DNA of 64,000 bases from Plantago major (taxonomy: Eukaryota > Streptophyta > Magnoliopsida > Lamiales > Plantaginaceae): contig CM048842.1 in the NCBI GenBank assembly GCA_026545765.1, positions 31,731,167 to 31,795,166 of the forward strand, given 5' to 3'. How positions within the stretch are numbered: the stretch's first letter is position 1; every line of letters begins with the position of its first letter. Position numbers and translations under genes: made by a program. This document shows positions 59,201 to 64,000 of the stretch, one piece after another. Under the pieces are notes generated by a model that was not told where the DNA came from, did no database searches, and saw only the letters and a list, made by a program, of their open reading frames with translations.

Positions 59201-62200
59201 TCGTTTGTTGTTCATCCCTCTCCTTTAGTGTATTGTTTTATCTCTCAAGTAGTGTTGTTTTGTTGTCTATCCCACTCCTTTAGTGTGTAGCTTATCTCTC
59301 AATTAGAGTTGTTCGTTTGTTGTTCATCCCTCTCCTTTAGTGTGTTATTTTTATCTCTCAAGTAGAGTTGTCCGTTTGTTTTCAATCCCACTATATTTGT
59401 GTGTTGTTTAATTCTCAAGTAGATTTTTTTGTTTGTTGTTTATCCCTCTCCTTTAGTGTGTTGTTTTATCTCTCTAGTAGAGTTGTTCGTTTGTTGACTA
59501 TCCCACTCCTTTAGTGTGTTACTTAACTCTCAAGTAGATTTATACATATGTTGTTCATCCCTTTCCTTTAGTGTATTGTTTTTATCTCTCAAGTAGTGTT
59601 GTTCGATTGTTGTCTATCCCACTCCTTTAGTGTGTAGCTTAACTCTCAAGTAGATTTATACGTTTGTTGTTCATCCCTCTCCTTTAGTGTGTTGTTTTTA
59701 TCTCTCAAGTAGAGTTGTTCGTTTGTTGTCAATCCCACTCCTTTAGTGTGTTGCTTAATTCTCAAGTAGATTTGCTCGTTTGTTGTTCATCCCTCTCCTT
59801 TAGTGTATTGTTTTTATCTCTCAAGTAGTTGTTATTGTTTGTTTTCTATCCCACTCTTTTAGTTTGTTGATTAAGTCTCAAGTAGATTTTTACGTTTGTT
59901 GTTCATCCCTCTCCTTTAGTGTGTTTTATCTCTCAAGTAGTTGTTCTTTTGTTGTCTATCCCTCCTTTAGTGTGTAGCTTAACTCTCAAGTAGATTTATC
60001 GTTTGTTGTTCATCCCTCTCCTTTAGTGTTGTTTTATCTCTCAAGTAGAGTTGTCGTTTGTTGTTTTCAATCCCACTACATTTGTGTGTTGTTTTAGTCT
60101 CAAGTAGATTTATACGTTTGTTGTTCATCCCTCTCCTTTAGGGTGTTGTTTTTATCTCTCAAGTAGAGTTGTTCGTTTGTTGACTATCCCACTCCTTTAG
60201 TGTGTAGCTTCACTCTCAAGTAGTGTTGTTCGATTGTTGTATATACCACTCCTTTAGTGTGTGTTTTTTATCTCTCAAGTAGTGTTGTTTTGTTGTCTAT
60301 CCCACTCCTTTAGTGTGTGCTTAACTCTCAAGTAGATTTGCTCGTTTGTTGTTCATCCCTCTCCTTTAGTGTGTTGTTTTATCTCTCAAGTAGAGTTGTC
60401 CGTTTGTTTTCAATCCCCACTACATTTGTGTGATTAATTCTGAAGTAGATTTATACGTTTGTTGTTAATCCCTCTCCTTTAGTGTGTTGTTTTATCACAA
60501 AATTAGAGGTTTTAGTTTGTTGACTATCCCACTCCTTTAGTGTGTTGCTTAACTCTCAAGTAGATTTATCGTATGTTGTTCATCCCTCTCCTTTAGTGTG
60601 TTGTTTTATCTCTCAAGTAGAGTTGTTCTTTTGTTGTCTATCCCTCCTTTAGTGTGTAGCTTAACTCTCAAGTAGATTTATCGTTTGTTGTTCATCCCTC
60701 TCCTTTAGTGTTGTTTTAACTCTCAAGTAGAGTTGTTCGTTTGTTGTCAATCCCACTCCTTTAGTGTGTTGTTTAATTCTCAAGTAGATTTGCTCGTTTG
60801 TTGTTCATCCCTCTCCTTTAGTGTATTGTTTTTATCTCTCAAGTAGTGTTGTTAGTTTGTTGTCTATCCCACTCCTTTGGTGTGTTGCTTAACTCTCATG
60901 TAGATTTATCGTTTGTTGTTCATCCCTCTCCTTTAGTGTGTGTTTTTATCTCTCAAGAGTTGTTCTTTTGTTGACTATCCCACTCCTTTAGTGTGTAGCT
61001 TAACTCTCAAGTAGATTTATACGTTTGTTGTTCATCCATCTCCTTTAGTGTGTTGCTTAACTCTCAAGTAGAGTTGTCCGTTTGTTTTCAATCCCACTAC
61101 ATTTGTGTGTTGTTTAATTCCCAAGTAGATTTATCGTTTGTTGTTCATCCCTCTCCTTTAGTGTGTTGTTTTATCTCTCAAGTAGTTTTTCGTTTGTTGA
61201 CTATCCCACTCCTTTAGTGTGTTTCTTAACTCTCAAGTAAATTTATACTATGTTGTTCATCCCTCTCCTTTAGTGTGTCGTTTTTATCTCTCAAGAAGAG
61301 TTGTTCTTTTGTTGTTTATCCCACTCGTTTAGTGTGTAGCTTAACTCTCAAGTAGATTTATACGTTTGTTGTTCATCCCTCTCCTTTAGGGTGTTATTTT
61401 TATCTCCCAAGTAGAGTTGTCCGTTTGTTTTCAATCCCACTACATTTGTGTGTTGTTTAATTCTCAAGTAGATTTATACGTTTGTTGTTCATCCCTCTCC
61501 TTTAGTGTGTTGTTTTTATCTCTCAAGTAGAGTTGTTCGTTTGTTCTCTATCCCACTCCTTTAGTGTGTTGCTTAACTCTCAAGTAGATTTATACGTTTG
61601 TTGTTCATCCCTCTCCATTAGTGTGTTGTTTTTATCTCTCAAGTAGTTGTTGTCTATCCCACTCCTTTAGTGTGTAGCTTAACTCCCAAGTAGATTTATA
61701 CGTTTGTTGTTCATCCCTCTCCTTTAGTGTGTTGTTTTTATTTCTCAATTAGAGTTGTTCGTTTGTTGACTATCCCACTCCTTTAGTGTGTTGCTTAAAT
61801 CTCAAGTAGATTTATACGTTTGTTGTTCATCCCTCTCCTTTAGTGTATTGTTTTTATCTCTCAAGTAGTTGTTAGTTTGTTGTCTATCCCACTCGTTTAG
61901 TGTGTAGCTGAACTCTCAAGTAGATTTGCTCGTTTGTTGTTCATCCCTCTCCTTTAATGTGTGTTTTTTATCTCTCAAGTAGTGTTCTTTTGTTGTCTAT
62001 CCCACTCCTTTAGTGTAGCTTAACTCTCAAGTAGATTTATACGTTTGTTGTTCATCCCTCTCCTTTAGTGTTGTATTTTTATCTCTCAAGTAGAGTTGTC
62101 CGTTTGTTTTCAATCCCACTACATTTGTGTGTTGTTTAATTCTCAAGTAGATTTATCGTTTGTTGTTCATCCCTCTCCTTTAGTGTGTTGTTTTATCTCT

Positions 62201-64000
62201 CAAGTAGAGTTGTTAGTTTGTTGACTATCCCACTCCTTTAGTGTGTTGCTTAACTCTCAAGTAGATTTATCGTATGTTGTTCATCCCTCTCCTTTAGTGT
62301 ATTGTTTTATCTCTCAAGTAGTGTTGTTGTTGTCTATATCCTCCTTTAGGGTGTAGCTTAACTCCCAAGTAGATTTATACGTTTGTTGTTCATCCCTCTC
62401 CTTTAGTGTGTTATTTTTATCTCTCAAGTAGAGTTGTCCGTTTGTTTTCAATCCCACTACATTTGTGTTGTTTTAGTCTCTAGTAGAGTTATACGTTTGT
62501 TGTTCATCCCTCTCCTTTAGGGTGTTGTTTTATCTCTCAAGTAGTTGTTGTTTTGTTGACTATCCCACTCCTTTAGTGTGTTGCTTAACTCTCAAGTAGA
62601 TTTATCGTTTGTTGTTCATCCCTCTCCTTTAGTGTGTTGTTTTATCTCTCAAGTAGAGTTGTTCTTTTGTTGTCTATCCCACTCCTTTAGTGTGCTTAAC
62701 TCTCAAGTAGATTTATCGTTTGTTGTTCATCCCTCTCCTTTAGTGTGTTGTTTTATCTCTCAAGTAGAGTTGTTCGTTTGTTGTCTATCTCACTCCTTTA
62801 GTGTGTATCTTAACTCTCAAGTAGATTTGCTCGTTTGTTGTTCATCCCTCTCCTTTAGTGTATTGTTTTATCTCTCAAGTAGTGTTGTTTTGTTGTCTAT
62901 CCCACTCCATTAGTATGTTGCTTAACTCTCAAGTAGATTTGCTCGTTTGTTGTTCATCCTTCTCCTTTATTGTTTTTATCTCTCAAGTAGTGTTGTTCGA
63001 CTGTTGTCTATACCACTCCTTTAGTGTGTAGCTTAACACTCAAGTAGATTTATACGTTTGTTGTTCATCCCTCTCCTTTAGTGTTGTATTTTTATCTCTC
63101 AAGTAGAGTTGTCCGTTTGTTTTCAATCCCACTACATTTGTGTGTTGTTTAATTCTCAAGTAGATTCATCTCACTCCTTTAGTGTGTTGTTTTTATCTCT
63201 CAAGTAGAGTTGTTCGTTTATTGACTATCCCACTCCTTTAGTGTGTTGCTTAACTCTCAAGTATATTTATACGTTTGTTGTTCATCCCTCTCCTTTAGTG
63301 TGTGTTTTTTTATCTCTCAAGTAGTGTTGTTCGATTGTTGTCTATCCCACTCCTTTAGTGTGTTGCTTAACTCTAAAGTAGATTTATACGTTTGTTGTTC
63401 ATCTCACTCCTTTAGTATGTAGCTTAACTCTCAAGTAGAGTTGTTCTTTTGTTGTCTATCCCACTCCTTCAGTGTGTTCTTAAAACTCAAGTAGATTTAT
63501 CGTTTGTTGTTCATCCCTCTCCTTTAGTGTGTGTTTTATCTCTCAAGTAGTTGTTCGTTTTTTGTCTATCCCACTACTTTAGTGTGTTGCATAATTCTCA
63601 AGTTGAGTTTTTCGTTTGTTGTTCATCCCTCTCTTTTATTGTGTTATTTTTATCTCTCGAGTAGAGTTGTCCGTTTGTTTCAATCCCACTACATTTGTGT
63701 GTTGTTTTAGTCTCAAGTAGATTTATACGTTTGTTGTTCATCCCTCTCCTTTAGGGTGTTGTTTTTATCTCTCAAGAAGTTATGTTAGTTTGTTGTCTAT
63801 CCCCCTCCTTTAGTGTGTTGCTTAACTCTCAAGTAGATTTATCGTTTGTTGTTCATCCCTCTCCTTTAGTGTATTGTTTTTATCTCTCAAGTAGTGTTGT
63901 TCTTTTGTTGTCTATCCCACTCCTTCAGTGTGTGCTTAACTCTCAAGTAGATTTACTCGTTTGTTGTTCATCCCTCTCCTTTAGTGTGTTGTTTTATCTC
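35204..64000. repeat. Tandem satellite array, 57-59 bp units in a 348-350 bp higher-order repeat
   Basis: Uninterrupted head-to-tail array reaching the window end, roughly 490 units. Three unit families are recognised by their centres: A (GTTCATCCCTCTCC, 59 bp), B (GTCTATCCCACTCC or GACTATCCC, 57 bp) and C (TTCAATCCCACTAC, 57 bp). They alternate as A-B or A-C pairs of about 116 bp. Three pairs form a hexamer: A ending TTGTCCG precedes C; A ending TTGTTCG precedes B with TTGCTTAAC; A ending TGTTGTTCGA precedes B with GTAGCTTAAC. C-to-C distances in clean stretches: 43701-44049 (348), 47778-48126 (348), 55172-55522 (350). The plus strand is T+G-rich and A-poor. Open frames inside are repeat artefacts. 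Location type (centromeric, subtelomeric, other) cannot be told. Confidence 0.97.
43621..44110. repeat. Clean higher-order repeat example block
   Basis: One complete hexamer (C-A-B-A'-B''-A) with full-length forms: ATTTATACG linkers, five-T runs in GTTTTTATC and complete GTAGAGTTGTTCG ends. Useful as a reference against the short-form copies elsewhere in the array. Confidence 0.8.

Noticed and set aside
35204..64000. Many plus-strand open frames coding a repeating LLNSQVDLSFVVHPSPLV-type peptide
   Set aside because: They are translations of the satellite. Pair length is a multiple of three in the short-form copies, which keeps frames open by arithmetic; in clean copies the same frame hits stops. 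No conserved start, promoter or codon bias.
35204..64000. CRISPR-like array of direct repeats
   Set aside because: Units are contiguous with no unique spacers, vary internally, and the context is a plant genome.
35204..64000. Telomere-like TTTAGGG words in the array
   Set aside because: They arise singly from a T to G change in the CTTTAGTGTG part of the unit and are never tandem.

Overview
This is a plant nuclear window with no intact host gene that I can identify. It consists of nested, degraded retrotransposons (1-35103), a 100-bp scaffold gap (35104-35203) and the start of a satellite array that runs to the window end (35204-64000). The plant assignment rests on three things: Ty1/copia elements of the Sirevirus (SIRE/Maximus-like) type with an initiator-Met-tRNA-type primer site; a LINE remnant with the plant-specific DUF4283, zf-RVT and RNase H domains; and AT-rich sequence whose errors cluster at CHG sites. 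I cannot name the species.

Element 1 (374-16128, minus strand) is a very large copia element of about 15.75 kb with LTRs of about 1.6 kb at both ends. Read on the minus strand the order is 5' LTR, primer-binding site, gag with a damaged zinc knuckle, linker, protease, integrase, reverse transcriptase (YVDD), RNase H, an accessory gene of about 5.5 kb, polypurine tract and 3' LTR. To its right lies a LINE remnant (16129-18838, minus) in which DUF4283 is fused directly to the zinc-binding region that normally follows the reverse transcriptase; an RNase H domain comes next.

Element 2 (18839-34668, minus) is a second member of the same family with both LTRs truncated. It has the same internal order and carries a 1359-bp solo LTR of the family in opposite orientation (28838-30196), flanked by a perfect 5-bp target duplication inside the integrase region. 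Beyond its 5' LTR fragment lies a displaced piece of gag-protease linker from the same family (34669-35103), then the gap.

The most interesting part is the accessory gene downstream of pol, present in both elements (2373-7863 and 20314-25733). It has no fold that I can name with confidence. It has its own conserved TATA-like box about 190 bp upstream, basic nuclear-localisation-like and coiled-coil stretches, and a series of short exons separated by phase-0 mini-introns of 81-89 bp. Spliced introns inside a retroelement's sense-strand gene are unexpected.

The satellite array has a basic unit of 57-59 bp. Units come in three families (A, B, C) arranged as A-B pairs of about 116 bp and a 348-350 bp six-unit higher-order repeat. 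Much of the frame damage in the retroelements, and the patchy short-form repeats in the array, look like uncorrected long-read errors rather than biology. Frame status should therefore be read with caution.
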